Origin: DASVDE01 sp963740065
Lineage (GTDB): Bacteria; Actinomycetota; Thermoleophilia; Solirubrobacterales; 70-9
Length of the DNA stretch: 64,000 nt
Reading direction: 5' to 3'
Assembly (NCBI GenBank): GCA_963740065.1
Contig: CAVUCS010000001.1
Coordinates: 434,001 to 498,000, forward strand
In this document: in pieces, positions 28,005 through 36,570 of the stretch
Layout of the letters: every line of letters starts with the position of its first letter
How positions within the stretch are numbered: the first letter of the stretch is position 1
The notes under the pieces: generated by a model
Databases searched by the model: none
The model's input: the letters and a program-made list of their open reading frames with translations, nothing else
What the model was told of the DNA's origin: nothing
Program-made: the position numbers and the translations under genes

Positions 28005-28053
28005 CGCCTGTGTCGCCTTTGTTTCGCATAGCGAAACAAAGGCGACACAGGCG
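28005..28053. repeat. palindromic element type A, copy A1
   Basis: A 23-bp perfect stem (28005-28027 with 28031-28053; core TGTGTCGCCTTTGTTTCGC) with a 3-nt centre ATA. It lies between the divergent DoxX-like gene and uvrB; its edge is 5 bp from the uvrB -10 box. Copies A2 (40378-40419) and A3 (55696-55738) share 18 of the central arm bases. Confidence 0.94.
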
Positions 28054-28058
28054 GCCGC

Positions 28059-28064
28059 TATGTT
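28059..28064 (+). promoter_or_regulatory. putative leaderless -10 box for uvrB
   Basis: TATGTT is followed by 6 nt and the GTG start of uvrB at 28071. The palindrome A1 occupies the position where a -35 element would be. Confidence 0.5.
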
Positions 28065-28070
28065 GATCTG

Positions 28071-30068
28071 GTGCCCGAGTTTGAGCTGAACCCCGGCTAC
28101 ACGCCGACCGCCGACCAGCCGAAGGCGATCGCCGGGCTGGTCGAGGGCTTGGAGGCGGGCGACAGATTCCAGACGCTGCTGGGGGCGACCGGCACCGGCA
28201 AGACCTTCACGATGGCGGCGACGATCGCCGAGGTGCAGCGACCCTCACTGGTGATCGCCCACAACAAGACGTTGGCGGCGCAGCTCTGCAACGAGTTCCG
28301 CGAGTTCTTCCCCGACAACGCGGTCGAGTACTTCGTCTCCTACTACGACTACTACCAACCCGAGGCCTACGTCCCGGCGCAGGACCTCTACATCGAGAAG
28401 GACTCATCGATCAACGACGAGATCGACCGCCTGCGCCATGCGGCGACGGCGGCGCTCTTCGCCCGCCGCGATGTGATCATCGTCGCCTCGGTCTCCTGCA
28501 TCTACGGGATCGGCTCACCCCAGGTCTACAACGAGAAAATGCAGCTGTTCAGAGTCGGCGGCCAGCTCGATCGCGACGATGTGCTGCGCAAGCTGATCAA
28601 GATGCAGTACCAGCGCAACGACGCGGTGCTCGGCCGCGGCTCCTTCCGGGCACGCGGGGAGGTGCTGGAGATCATGCCCGCCTACGCGGAGTCGGCTTAC
28701 CGGATCTCCCTCTTCGGCGATGAGATCGAGGGGATCCAGCACTTCGATCCACTGACCGGTGAGGTGCTGGACACGATCGATCACGTCTCGGTCTGGCCCG
28801 CCTCTCACTACGTGACCAAAGACGAGACCGTCGAGCGCGCGGTCGAGGAGATCCGCGCCGAGCTGAGCGCGCGGACCGCCGAACTTGAGGCCGAAGGCAA
28901 GCAGCTTGAGGCGCATCGTCTGCATCAGCGCACCGCTTACGACCTCGAGATGATCAGAGAGATCGGCTTCACCTCGGGGATCGAGAACTACTCACGCATC
29001 CTCGACGGCCGCCCCGAGGGCAGCCCGCCGCACACGCTGATCGACTACTTCCCGGACGACTTCGTCGTCTTCGTCGACGAGTCCCACCAGACGATCCCCC
29101 AGATAGGGGGGATGTATGAGGGGGACAGGTCGCGCAAGAAGACGCTGATCGACTACGGCTTCCGCCTGCCGTCGGCGATCGACAACCGGCCGCTTAAGTT
29201 CGATGAATTCCTCGAGCGGGTCCCGCGGCTGGTGATGGTCTCGGCGACCCCGGGGCCGTTTGAGCGGGCCGAGTCGACCCGGATCGTTGAACAGATAGTG
29301 CGCCCGACGGGGATCATCGAGCCCGAGATCGAGGTCCGGGAGACGAGAAACCAGATCGACGACCTGATGAACGAGATTAGATTGCGCGCGGACGCCGGCG
29401 ACCGCGTCTTGGTCACCACCCTGACCAAGAAGATGGCCGAGGACCTGACCAGCTACCTGCTCGAGTACGGGATGAAGGTCCGCTACTTGCACTCCGAAGT
29501 CGACACCCTGGAGCGGATCCAGATCATTCGCGACCTGCGCTTGGGCGAGTACGACGTGTTGGTTGGGGTCAACCTGTTGCGCGAAGGGCTCGACCTGCCC
29601 GAGGTGTCACTGGTCGCGATTCTCGACGCCGACAAGGAGGGCTTTCTGCGGGGAGAGACCAGTTTGGTGCAGACGATCGGCCGTGCCGCCCGCAACGTCA
29701 ATGGGCGAGTGCTGATGTACGCCGACCGGGAGACCGACTCGATGCGCGCGGCGCTTACAGAGACCGACCGGCGACGCGCGATCCAGCTCGCCTACAACGA
29801 GGAGCACGGGATCACTCCGGCAACAGTCCGCAAGGGCATCTCCGAGATGTCCGAATTCCTGGCGATGGAAGACCGGGCGCCACGTAAACGCCGCCGCGGC
29901 CGGGCCGAAACGGTCAGCGACCCCGAGGAGTTGGAGCGCACGATCGTCGCCCTCGAAGAGGAGATGCTCGCGGCCGCCGATGACCTTCGCTTCGAGGAGG
30001 CGGGCCGCATCCGCGACGAGCTGAAGGAGCTACGCCGCGACCTCGACGGGATGCGGGCCGGGGCCTAG
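28071..30068 (+). CDS. uvrB: excinuclease ABC subunit B
   Basis: UvrB is the DNA-damage-verifying helicase-like subunit of nucleotide excision repair. The 665-residue protein has FQTLLGATGTGKTFTMA (Walker A), the beta-hairpin region YYDYYQPEAYVPAQDLYIEKD, FVDESHQTIPQIGGMYEGDRSRK, the helicase motif VGVNLLREGLDLPEVSLVAILDADKEGFLR and QTIGRAARN. A C-terminal UVR domain (LEEEMLAAADDLRFEEAGRIRDEL) interacts with UvrC. It starts at GTG 28071 with no ribosome binding site, fitting a leaderless message. uvrA lies 8.5 kb away. Confidence 0.97.
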   Translation: MPEFELNPGYTPTADQPKAIAGLVEGLEAGDRFQTLLGATGTGKTFTMAATIAEVQRPSLVIAHNKTLAAQLCNEFREFFPDNAVEYFVSYYDYYQPEAYVPAQDLYIEKDSSINDEIDRLRHAATAALFARRDVIIVASVSCIYGIGSPQVYNEKMQLFRVGGQLDRDDVLRKLIKMQYQRNDAVLGRGSFRARGEVLEIMPAYAESAYRISLFGDEIEGIQHFDPLTGEVLDTIDHVSVWPASHYVTKDETVERAVEEIRAELSARTAELEAEGKQLEAHRLHQRTAYDLEMIREIGFTSGIENYSRILDGRPEGSPPHTLIDYFPDDFVVFVDESHQTIPQIGGMYEGDRSRKKTLIDYGFRLPSAIDNRPLKFDEFLERVPRLVMVSATPGPFERAESTRIVEQIVRPTGIIEPEIEVRETRNQIDDLMNEIRLRADAGDRVLVTTLTKKMAEDLTSYLLEYGMKVRYLHSEVDTLERIQIIRDLRLGEYDVLVGVNLLREGLDLPEVSLVAILDADKEGFLRGETSLVQTIGRAARNVNGRVLMYADRETDSMRAALTETDRRRAIQLAYNEEHGITPATVRKGISEMSEFLAMEDRAPRKRRRGRAETVSDPEELERTIVALEEEMLAAADDLRFEEAGRIRDELKELRRDLDGMRAGA

Positions 30069-30075
30069 GAGCGGC

Positions 30076-30726
30076 TCAGCCGGGCTGGTCGAGGAACCGC
30101 AGCACCGCGAGGACGCGGCGGTGATCATCGGGTCCCGGCGCCAGTCGCAACTTGCCGAAGATGCCGGTGACGTGCTTTTCGACGGCGCGCTCGCTTACCA
30201 CCAGCTCGGCGGCGATCGCCGCGTTTGAGCGTCCCTCGGCCATCAGCCCGAGCACCTCGCGCTCGCGCGGCGTCAGCTCCTCCAACGGGTCGTCTTGGCG
30301 GCTGCGCCCGAGCATTTGCGAGACGACCTCGGGATCGAGGGCCGAGCCGCCTCCGCCCACCCTGCGCACCGCGTCGGCCAGGGCTTCGACATCGGCAACC
30401 CGGTCCTTGAGCAGGTACCCGAGCCCCTCGGCGCTCTCGGCGAGTAGGTCGCGGGCGTAGGCGACCTCGACATATTGGGAGAGGACCAGGACTCCCACCT
30501 CCGGTAGCTCGGCGCGGATCTCGCGCGCCGCCCGCAGCCCCTCGTCGGTGTGGGTCGGCGGCATTCGCACGTCGACCACGGCGACATCGGGCTTGTGGGC
30601 GCGCACCTTGCGCAGCAGCTCCTCGGCATCGCCGGCCTGGCCGACCACCTCAAGCTCCGCCTCCTCAAGCAACCGCACCACGCCCTCTCGGAGGAGGGTC
30701 GAATCGTCGGCGACGACTACGCGCAT
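30076..30726 (-). CDS. NarL/FixJ-type response regulator
   Basis: A two-component output protein of 216 residues. The receiver domain begins MRVVVADDSTLLREGVVRLLEEA, has the phosphoacceptor Asp in VAVVDVRMPP and the conserved Lys near GYLLKDRV. The LuxR-type HTH is LTPREREVLGLMAEGRSNAAIAAELVVSERAVEKHVTGIFGKLRL. It lies 10 nt downstream of its likely histidine kinase partner. Target genes are unknown. It ends 7 nt from the convergent uvrB stop. Confidence 0.94.
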   Translation of the reverse strand: MRVVVADDSTLLREGVVRLLEEAELEVVGQAGDAEELLRKVRAHKPDVAVVDVRMPPTHTDEGLRAAREIRAELPEVGVLVLSQYVEVAYARDLLAESAEGLGYLLKDRVADVEALADAVRRVGGGGSALDPEVVSQMLGRSRQDDPLEELTPREREVLGLMAEGRSNAAIAAELVVSERAVEKHVTGIFGKLRLAPGPDDHRRVLAVLRFLDQPG

Positions 30727-30736
30727 GGGGGAGAAG

Positions 30737-32220
30737 CTATCCGCCGAGCGGGATCCGGGCCCGCACTGTCGTTCCCTCGCCGGCGGGGCTGATCACGACC
30801 AGTTCACCATCGAGGGCGGTAACCCGATCTTCGAGCCCGCGCAAGCCGGTGCCGACCGCCGCGTCGGCGCCGCCGACGCCGTCGTCGCGCACCTCGATCT
30901 CAACGGCGCCGCCGTTGCGCGCGACCCGCACCTGGGCGCTCTCCGCCTGCGCGTAGCGGGCGATATTGGTCAGCGCCTCGGCGACGACGAAGTAGGTCGC
31001 CGACTCGACCCGCGTCGGCAACCGCTTCGACGGCGTCTCGAGAATCTCGACCGGCACCGGTGAGCGGTCCGCCAGCCCGCTGATGGCCGCCTCGAGGCCG
31101 TGGTCGCTGAGGACCGCCGGGTGGATGCCACGGGCGAGCTCACGCAGCTCGCGGGTCGCCTCGCTCAGCTCCACCATCGCCTCGTCGAGCAGCTCGGTTG
31201 CGCCCTGTGGGTCGGACTCGATCTTGCCGTGAATGAGGCGCAGGCTCATGGTCAGCGCGACCAAGCCGTTGCTGCGCCCCGTCGTGGAGGTCGCGCTCGA
31301 CCCTCCGCCGCTCCTCGTAGCCGGCCTCGACTATGCGAGTTCGCGAGGCGCGCAGCTCCGCGACCTTGGCCTGCAGTTGCTCGGTGAGCTGCTTCGTTCT
31401 CGGCGGTGAGGGCCGTGCGGATCTCCTCGTCGCGTCCCATTCGCGATCGCAGCAGGCCGATCAGGAAGGCGAAGGGAAGGCAGGCGAAGACGGCGACCGT
31501 GGCGATGAAGGCGCTGCTCTCGATCGCATCGGACGCGCCGATTCCGTTTGCCGCCAGCTGGACCACGAGCAGCCCGAACGCGAGGCCGCCGGTCGCCAGG
31601 ACCGGGGTCAGCGCGCGCCGCTGGTCGGCGGCGCTGTCCCGCCAGCGTCGGTAGAGGAGCCAAACGACAGAGACGATCACCCCGATCGAGACCAGGATCT
31701 GGGCGCCGTTGATGATGTCGCCGACGCTCTGGTGTCCCTCGATCAGGATCGGGTTGTCCGGGCACCCGTCGCAGCCCTCACTGCCCGGGTCGATAAACAG
31801 CCCCCAGGCGATTTGGACCACTGTGGTGAGGAAGTAGGTGGTCGCGACCAGTGCTTTTTGCAGGCGGCTCTCCAGCTTTCCGGACGGAAAGGTGACCAGG
31901 AGGTGGATGAGGACGGCGAAGGGAAGCGCGGAGCCGAGCACGCCGATCGCGAAGACCACCTCGTTGTCGGAAGAGCTGAGCGCCTCGAGGAACCAGGTAA
32001 ACCCGACGGCGGTCATCAGTGGGCCGATGTTGTTACGCGGCCGCCGGTCCCAGGCGTAGAGCCCGGTCCCCACGAATCCCCAGGCGGATGCCAGGACGAG
32101 CGCGATGACCAGCCCCCGGGTTTCCTGGTGGCCGCTGTTGAGGACCAGGACGACGATCCCGATCCCGAGCGCGAAGGCGAGCGCTCCGATGCCGATCAGC
32201 GCGCGGCGCAGTCCGGTCAT
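30737..32220 (-). CDS. HPK7-type sensor histidine kinase (two single-base frameshifts)
   Basis: A NarX/LiaS-like kinase. The N-terminal half (about 260 residues) has roughly eight membrane helices (GIGALAFALGIGIVVLVL; LVIALVLASAWGFVGTGLYAW). After a coiled segment comes the dimerisation box EERRRVERDLHDGAQQRL with phospho-His, then the HATPase region EALTNIARYAQ, DDGVGG and GTGLRGLEDRV. The frame moves by one base near 31393 (extra A in GAAGCAG on the coding strand) and near 31264 (extra T in CGGCTTGG). All motifs are otherwise intact, so I annotate one gene and suspect sequence error. ATG overlaps the receiver gene stop; the NarL-type regulator follows. Confidence 0.85.
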
Positions 32221-32570
32221 CCGATCAGAGCCGCCAATGCGGGACCGCTCAATTCGCCCTTGGTGACGAATCCTTGGGTTGGGCTGGCGGCCAGTTGCTC
32301 ACCGAAGTCGGAGCTCTCGCGCGTGGAGGTAAGGATGATCGCCGGGTTCTCCCCGGCAGCGCGAAGGCGTTCTGCCACCTCGAAGCCGTCGATGTCCGGT
32401 AGCTGCACGTCGAGCAGGACCAGGTCCGGGCTCAGCTCGACCGCGGCGGCGATCGCCGCCTTGCCGTCGGCCGCCTCGCCGACCACGGTGTAGCCGTCGG
32501 CTTCGAGCATGCGCCGGGCGCTGAGCCGGAAGCTCGGGTGGTCATCGACTATGAGGACCGAAGTGGCCAT
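32217..32570 (-). CDS. single-domain response regulator
   Basis: A stand-alone receiver of 117 residues. It starts ATSVLIVDDHPSFRLSARRML, has the phosphoacceptor Asp in LVLLDVQLPDIDGFE, the Thr in AIILTSTRE and the Lys in GFVTKGELSG. There is no output domain, so it may act as a phosphate sink or as an additional target of the kinase that follows in a 4-nt ATGA overlap. ATG 32570 is chosen; an upstream ATG would add seven residues. The 159-nt gap to the divergent MMPL gene holds a GGGGGT/ACCCCC hairpin (around 32611-32630) and AT-poor sequence without an obvious -10. Confidence 0.92.
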   Translation of the reverse strand: MATSVLIVDDHPSFRLSARRMLEADGYTVVGEAADGKAAIAAAVELSPDLVLLDVQLPDIDGFEVAERLRAAGENPAIILTSTRESSDFGEQLAASPTQGFVTKGELSGPALAALIG

Positions 32571-32729
32571 GCGGCGATTCTCCTGCATCGGGGGCGGTTC
32601 GGGGGTACGGCTAACCCCCCATTTGACTGCGGCGGACCGCCCTCCAAGACGCCTGCCAGCCGCATTGGAATGGGGTTTGCGCATTGGGAATCTGGACGCA
32701 TCGCATTCACCCCGATCGAAAGGAATCCC

Positions 32730-34919
32730 ATGCAGTCCAAAAAGAACATCGCAGCCCGCGCCGCCCGTTGGAGCGCGACACATCGCAAGATCGCCATCTT
32801 CGGATGGTTGGCTTTCGTGGTCGCCTCGCTTTTCATCGGCGGTTCGGTCGGTCTCAAGGAACTGTCCAACTCCGAGTCCGTCCCGGGCGAGTCCGGGCGA
32901 GCAGAAGTTGCGCTCGAGCGCTCGAAGCTGCAGCCGAACGGTGAGCTCGTGTTGATCCAAAGCAAGCAGTTGAGTGCCGACGACCCCGCTTTCGAGGCGG
33001 TTCTGGCTGATGTGACCGGAAGCCTGGGAAAGCTGTCCTCGGTAACCGCGCTCAGATCGCCGCTGAACGGCGGAGGTCAGGTTTCCGCCGACGGTCACTC
33101 GGCATTGGTTGAGTTCGAGGTTCCCGGCACCGCCGACCAGGCCACGGAGAAGATCGACGAGAGCCTCACCGCCGTCGCCGCCGCGCAGAAGCGCCATCCG
33201 GGCTTCGGCGTCGAGCAGTTCGGCGACACCAGTGCCAACAAAGCACTCGAGGCCGTCTTCGGCGATGACCTGAAAAAGGCGGAGACGACGTCCCTGCCGA
33301 TCACGCTGGTCATCCTGTTGCTCGCCTTCGGGGCGCTGGTCGCGGCACTCGTGCCGCTGCTGATCGCCTTCTCGGCGGTAATGGCGACAATGGGCCTACT
33401 GGCGCTGCCCAGCCAGTTGGTCCCGATGGACCCCAACGTCTCGGCGGTGGTTGTCCTCGTCGGTCTCGCGGTGGGCGTCGACTACTCGCTGTTCTACCTG
33501 CGCCGCGAGCGTGAGGAACGGCACGCGGGTCGTTCGGCCTCGGCGGCGCTCGACGCGGCCGCGGCCACTTCGGGCCGGGCGGTTCTGATCTCCGGCCTGA
33601 CCGTGATCACGGCGATGGCGGGAATGCTGCTCAGCGGCGACCCGACCTTCACCTCGTTCGCGGTGGGGACGATGACCGTGGTCGCTGTAGCGATGTTCGC
33701 ATCGCTGACGGTGCTGCCGGCGGTCCTTTCCGGCCTTGGCGACAAGGTCGAGCTGGGGCGGATTCCGTTCCTGCGTCGCATCCGCGGGCGTCGCGCCGGC
33801 CGCTCCGTCTGGGGCTCGGTCGTCGATCGGGTCATGCGTCGTCCGCTGGCGGCGATCGTCGTCTCGGCCGGCGTTCTGGTTGCGTTGGCTGTGCCGGCTC
33901 TCGGCATGCATACGAAGGACAGCGGTCCCGAAGACCTGCCGCGGGACGTTCCCGTCGTGCAGACCTACGATCGCGTGACCACCGCCTTCCCCAGCGAGGG
34001 AGCGGGGGCGAGAGTCGTGGTCGAGGCCGATGACGTGACCGCCGGCCCAGTCGCGGCCGCGATTGCCGGCCTGCGGGACGAGGCCTCCTCTGACCGTGTG
34101 GTCAATGGCCCGGTTACGGTCACGAAGAGCGCCGACGGCAGCGTCGCGGCGATTGCTCTGCCGACTGTCGGTAACGGCAGCGACGAGGTCGCGACAGCGG
34201 CTCTGGAGCGGATCCGGGAGCGGATCGTGCCGGGAGCGTTTGCCGGTGTGAGTGGCGCGGAGGTCAACGTCACCGGGATGGCCGCCCAGTCGAAGGATTT
34301 CGGCGAACTGCTGGCACAGCGCCTGCCGCTCGTCTTTGCCTTCGTCCTCGGGCTGGCATTCCTACTGTTGCTGGTCACCTTCCGCTCGATCGTCGTTCCG
34401 ATCAAGGCGATCGTGCTCAACCTGCTCTCCGTTGGCGCTGCCTACGGGGTGCTGGTGCTGGTGTTCCAGAAGGGGCTGGGCGAGTCATTGCTCGGCTTCC
34501 ACTCGAACGGAGGCGTCAGCTCTTGGCTGCCGATGTTCTTGTTCGTGATCCTGTTCGGCCTCTCGATGGACTACCACGTGCTGATCCTCAGCCGGGTCCG
34601 CGAGGGCGTCGACCGGGGAATGAGCAGCGACGAGGCGGTTCGCCACGGGATCGCGTCGACGGCCGGGACGGTGACTAGCGCCGCAGTGGTGATGGTCGCC
34701 GTCTTCTCGGTCTTCGCAACGCTCAGCATCCTCGACATGAAGGAGATGGGAGTCGGCCTTGCCGTCGCGGTCCTGATCGACGCGACCCTGGTTCGGGCGA
34801 TCCTGTTGCCGGCGTCGATGAAGCTGCTCGGCGATCGCAACTGGTATCTGCCGAACGCGCTCGGTTGGCTGCCGAAGGTGCGTCACTCCGAGCCGGAGGT
34901 CGATCCGGCCCGGGCGTAG
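32730..34919 (+). CDS. MMPL/RND-family transporter
   Basis: A 729-residue membrane protein in the MmpL-like branch of the RND superfamily, which exports lipids or drugs in actinobacteria. Two repeats are seen: helix 1 (IAIFGWLAFVVASLFIGGSVG), an extracytoplasmic domain, a helix bundle (ITLVILLLAFGALVAALVPLLIAF, VVVLVGLAVGVDYSLFYLRRERE with the conserved D-Y pair), then the second copy ending FVILFGLSMDYHVLILSRVRE and VSSAAVVMVAVFSVF-like helices. An AAAGGA box precedes ATG 32730. It is the only gene on this strand between the sensor cluster and the SnoaL-like gene, with hairpins just after its stop. Confidence 0.92.
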   Translation: MQSKKNIAARAARWSATHRKIAIFGWLAFVVASLFIGGSVGLKELSNSESVPGESGRAEVALERSKLQPNGELVLIQSKQLSADDPAFEAVLADVTGSLGKLSSVTALRSPLNGGGQVSADGHSALVEFEVPGTADQATEKIDESLTAVAAAQKRHPGFGVEQFGDTSANKALEAVFGDDLKKAETTSLPITLVILLLAFGALVAALVPLLIAFSAVMATMGLLALPSQLVPMDPNVSAVVVLVGLAVGVDYSLFYLRREREERHAGRSASAALDAAAATSGRAVLISGLTVITAMAGMLLSGDPTFTSFAVGTMTVVAVAMFASLTVLPAVLSGLGDKVELGRIPFLRRIRGRRAGRSVWGSVVDRVMRRPLAAIVVSAGVLVALAVPALGMHTKDSGPEDLPRDVPVVQTYDRVTTAFPSEGAGARVVVEADDVTAGPVAAAIAGLRDEASSDRVVNGPVTVTKSADGSVAAIALPTVGNGSDEVATAALERIRERIVPGAFAGVSGAEVNVTGMAAQSKDFGELLAQRLPLVFAFVLGLAFLLLLVTFRSIVVPIKAIVLNLLSVGAAYGVLVLVFQKGLGESLLGFHSNGGVSSWLPMFLFVILFGLSMDYHVLILSRVREGVDRGMSSDEAVRHGIASTAGTVTSAAVVMVAVFSVFATLSILDMKEMGVGLAVAVLIDATLVRAILLPASMKLLGDRNWYLPNALGWLPKVRHSEPEVDPARA

Positions 34920-34927
34920 CGCAAGCC

Positions 34928-34993
34928 GGCGGGAGGCAACCTCCCGCCCCTGGTCCCAACGGGCGTCGTGGCATTTGCCGCGGCGCCCGTTGG
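34928..34993. terminator. tandem hairpins downstream of MMPL gene (bidirectional terminator candidate)
   Basis: Hairpin 1: GGCGGGAGG/CCTCCCGCC (34928-34936, 34940-34948), 3-nt loop. Hairpin 2: a 17-bp stem with two G-U pairs from 34956-34972 to 34977-34993, loop ATTT. They lie between the stops of convergent genes (34919 and 35008). There is no long T tract, as is common for GC-rich actinobacterial terminators. Confidence 0.65.
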
Positions 34994-35007
34994 TCTTGGG
35001 AGAGCCG

Positions 35008-35385
35008 TTAGGCCAGCAGCTTCGCCGCCTTGGCGCTGTCGGCGTGGAACTCGCCGCGCACGACTTTGCCGTCCTCAAACTTCATCACGTGCGCGAACGG
35101 CGACTCGAAGCTGCCGCTGTCGTTCCCGGCGCGCTGTGTGCCCAGGACAACGACGTAGTCGCCTCCGTCGATGAACTCCTCGGGCTCTACGACAAACGAT
35201 GTCCAGTAGTTGGGGATCTGAGCGAAGTTCCCCATGATCTCGTCGCGGCCTCGGGTCTCGCCTCCGAGCGGCAGCGCATCCGATGTCACCCAGACGGCGT
35301 CCTCGGCGAACTCTTCTTGCAGGGCGCCCAGGTCGCCGCGGCCAAAGGCCTCATAGGCGGACCGGGCGGTGTCGACGTTCGACAT
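35008..35385 (-). CDS. SnoaL-like / NTF2-fold protein
   Basis: A 125-residue protein of the SnoaL-like ketosteroid-isomerase fold: TARSAYEAFGRGDLGALQEEFAEDAVWV at the N-terminus, then GRDEIMGNFAQIPNYWTSFVVEPEEFIDGGDYVVVLGTQR and FAHVMKFEDGKVVRGEFHADSAK. Such small proteins may be isomerases, cyclases or simply binding folds; the specific role here is unknown. The start ATG 35385 has a clear site AAGGAGAGAG. Upstream (35386-35520) is a noncoding stretch of about 135 nt without recognised features before palindrome B2. Confidence 0.85.
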   Translation of the reverse strand: MSNVDTARSAYEAFGRGDLGALQEEFAEDAVWVTSDALPLGGETRGRDEIMGNFAQIPNYWTSFVVEPEEFIDGGDYVVVLGTQRAGNDSGSFESPFAHVMKFEDGKVVRGEFHADSAKAAKLLA

Positions 35386-35520
35386 ATCTCTCTCCTTGGG
35401 TCTTGAATTGACCCTGCCCAAGTCAGACCGTACGCCGATCGCAGTGGCTTCGCAACGCCATCAAGGGTCTGCGTAGCGCCCCGTCGACGTTCTCACTAAG
35501 TCCGACCCGTCCCCCAGGTT

Positions 35521-35573
35521 CCGCCGAGTTCGTCCTTGTTCCCGCTATGCGGGAACAAGGACGAACTCGGCGG
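35521..35573. repeat. palindromic element type B, copy B2
   Basis: A 25-bp perfect stem (35521-35545 with 35549-35573; core GAGTTCGTCCTTGTTCCCGC) and a 3-nt centre TAT. It sits 4 bp beyond the 3' end of the AbiEi/DUF559 gene, which has a B copy at its other end too. This is the only palindrome of the set not between divergent genes. Confidence 0.94.
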
Positions 35574-35576
35574 GAC

Positions 35577-36467
35577 TTATGCGGTGCGGCCCAGATCCCG
35601 ACGCCGCTGGGCGAGTAGCCGATGGAGACGGTTAACCACTGCTTTTGGCTCATGATCGAGCCGAAAGCCGGTGATCCGGATCGTCTCGATGCCGGCGAGC
35701 TTGAGGTCCTCCTGCTTGACCCGGTCTGATTCGAACGATTGATGACCGCCGTGATGGTCATAGGTGTCAAGTTCGACCCCGAAGCGCTCCGCCTCCCAGT
35801 AGGCGTCGACCTCATAACCGGCGATGAAGAAGTTGGTCGCCGGTCGGGGAAGGTTTGCGTCGCGCACAAGCTTCAGGAACTTGCGTTCCAAGCCCGAGCG
35901 GGTGTATCCGGGAAGACGGTAAATCTCGAGCGCCGTGCGGAGTCGGGCGACGCCGCGAAGGCCGCGACTGCGGGCAAGCAACTCGTCGATCGCGATGAGA
36001 TCGAGTAGTCCCAACCGCTCGGCCCGTTCCAAAACCCAGCCGAGGTAGCGCGGTTCGACCGCCGCGAAGTCGAGCAGCGTTCGAGGCACCGCAGTCACGG
36101 GAACCCCCTCCGTGCGATCCCGGTCATCAGGCAGGAGGGTTTCGGCGCTATGGACGCGCACCTCATCCCGGGAGTCCAGTGGGGTTGCGGCGGTGACCTC
36201 GATCGGCACGTGCCAGCGGGTGGCCATGCCCCATAGCCAGGCGGCGGATCGGTGGCTCAGCAGCGCTCCCTCTCCGCAGCCAAGCACTGCAGCCAAGCAC
36301 TGACCTTCTTTGGAGATGGCCGCGTGCCCCACCGCATAAACACCGAGATGAAGTGGATGCAGCCACCCACTTTCAACACCGCGACCGATAGCGCTGGTTG
36401 AGAAACCATGGCCTCGCAACTGCAAGCTCGACACGACGCCGTGCTGGGTTGCAGCCAGCTCCGCCAC
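35577..36467 (-). CDS. AbiEi-like winged-helix plus DUF559 nuclease-fold protein
   Basis: A 296-residue two-domain protein. The N-terminal part (VAELAATQHGVVSSLQLRGHG, then HLGVYAVGH) matches the AbiEi antitoxin-type winged helix. The C-terminal part (residues about 205-285) is a DUF559/Vsr-like nuclease fold: GLERKFLKLVRDANLPRP, YEVDAYWEAERFGVELDTYDHH and GIETIRITGFRL, where E-V-D and E-L-D could supply a PD-(D/E)xK-like site. Such genes are abundant in some actinobacteria with unproven defence or mobile roles. GTG 36467 is chosen because the domain begins there; in-frame sequence further upstream is palindrome B3. It is bracketed by B2 and B3. Confidence 0.78.
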   Translation of the reverse strand: MAELAATQHGVVSSLQLRGHGFSTSAIGRGVESGWLHPLHLGVYAVGHAAISKEGQCLAAVLGCGEGALLSHRSAAWLWGMATRWHVPIEVTAATPLDSRDEVRVHSAETLLPDDRDRTEGVPVTAVPRTLLDFAAVEPRYLGWVLERAERLGLLDLIAIDELLARSRGLRGVARLRTALEIYRLPGYTRSGLERKFLKLVRDANLPRPATNFFIAGYEVDAYWEAERFGVELDTYDHHGGHQSFESDRVKQEDLKLAGIETIRITGFRLDHEPKAVVNRLHRLLAQRRRDLGRTA

Positions 36468-36468
36468 A

Positions 36469-36525
36469 CCTCGTCGAGTTCGTCTTTGTTCCCGCATAGC
36501 GGGAATAAGGGCGAAGTCGGCGAGG
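36469..36525. repeat. palindromic element type B, copy B3 (imperfect)
   Basis: A 27-bp stem with centre ATA; ends CCTCG/CGAGG. The arms differ by one G-G mismatch and a few G-U-compatible positions. It abuts the start codon of the AbiEi/DUF559 gene on the left and lies 11 bp from the uvrA LexA-like box on the right, between divergent genes. The centre GCATAGC is shared with A1. Confidence 0.88.
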
Positions 36526-36536
36526 AATCTCCCCCG

Positions 36537-36562
36537 GGAACATCTGTTCGGGTGCGTAGAAT
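36537..36562 (+). promoter_or_regulatory. LexA-like box and -10 element of uvrA
   Basis: GGAACATCTGTTCG (36537-36550) matches the CGAACnnnnGTTCG SOS box at all but the first base. It is followed by TAGAAT (36557-36562), a good -10 located 8 nt before ATG 36571, so uvrA is probably leaderless and LexA-repressed. Confidence 0.7.
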
Positions 36563-36570
36563 CGCTGGCG

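Noticed and set aside
27980..28048. N-terminal extensions reading MSPLFRYAKQRRHRR-like peptides from type A palindromes (also at 40440-40360 and 55736-55690)
   Set aside because: They arise because one frame through each palindrome is open. The peptides differ in other frames and are not part of the neighbouring protein families, so true starts are taken further in.
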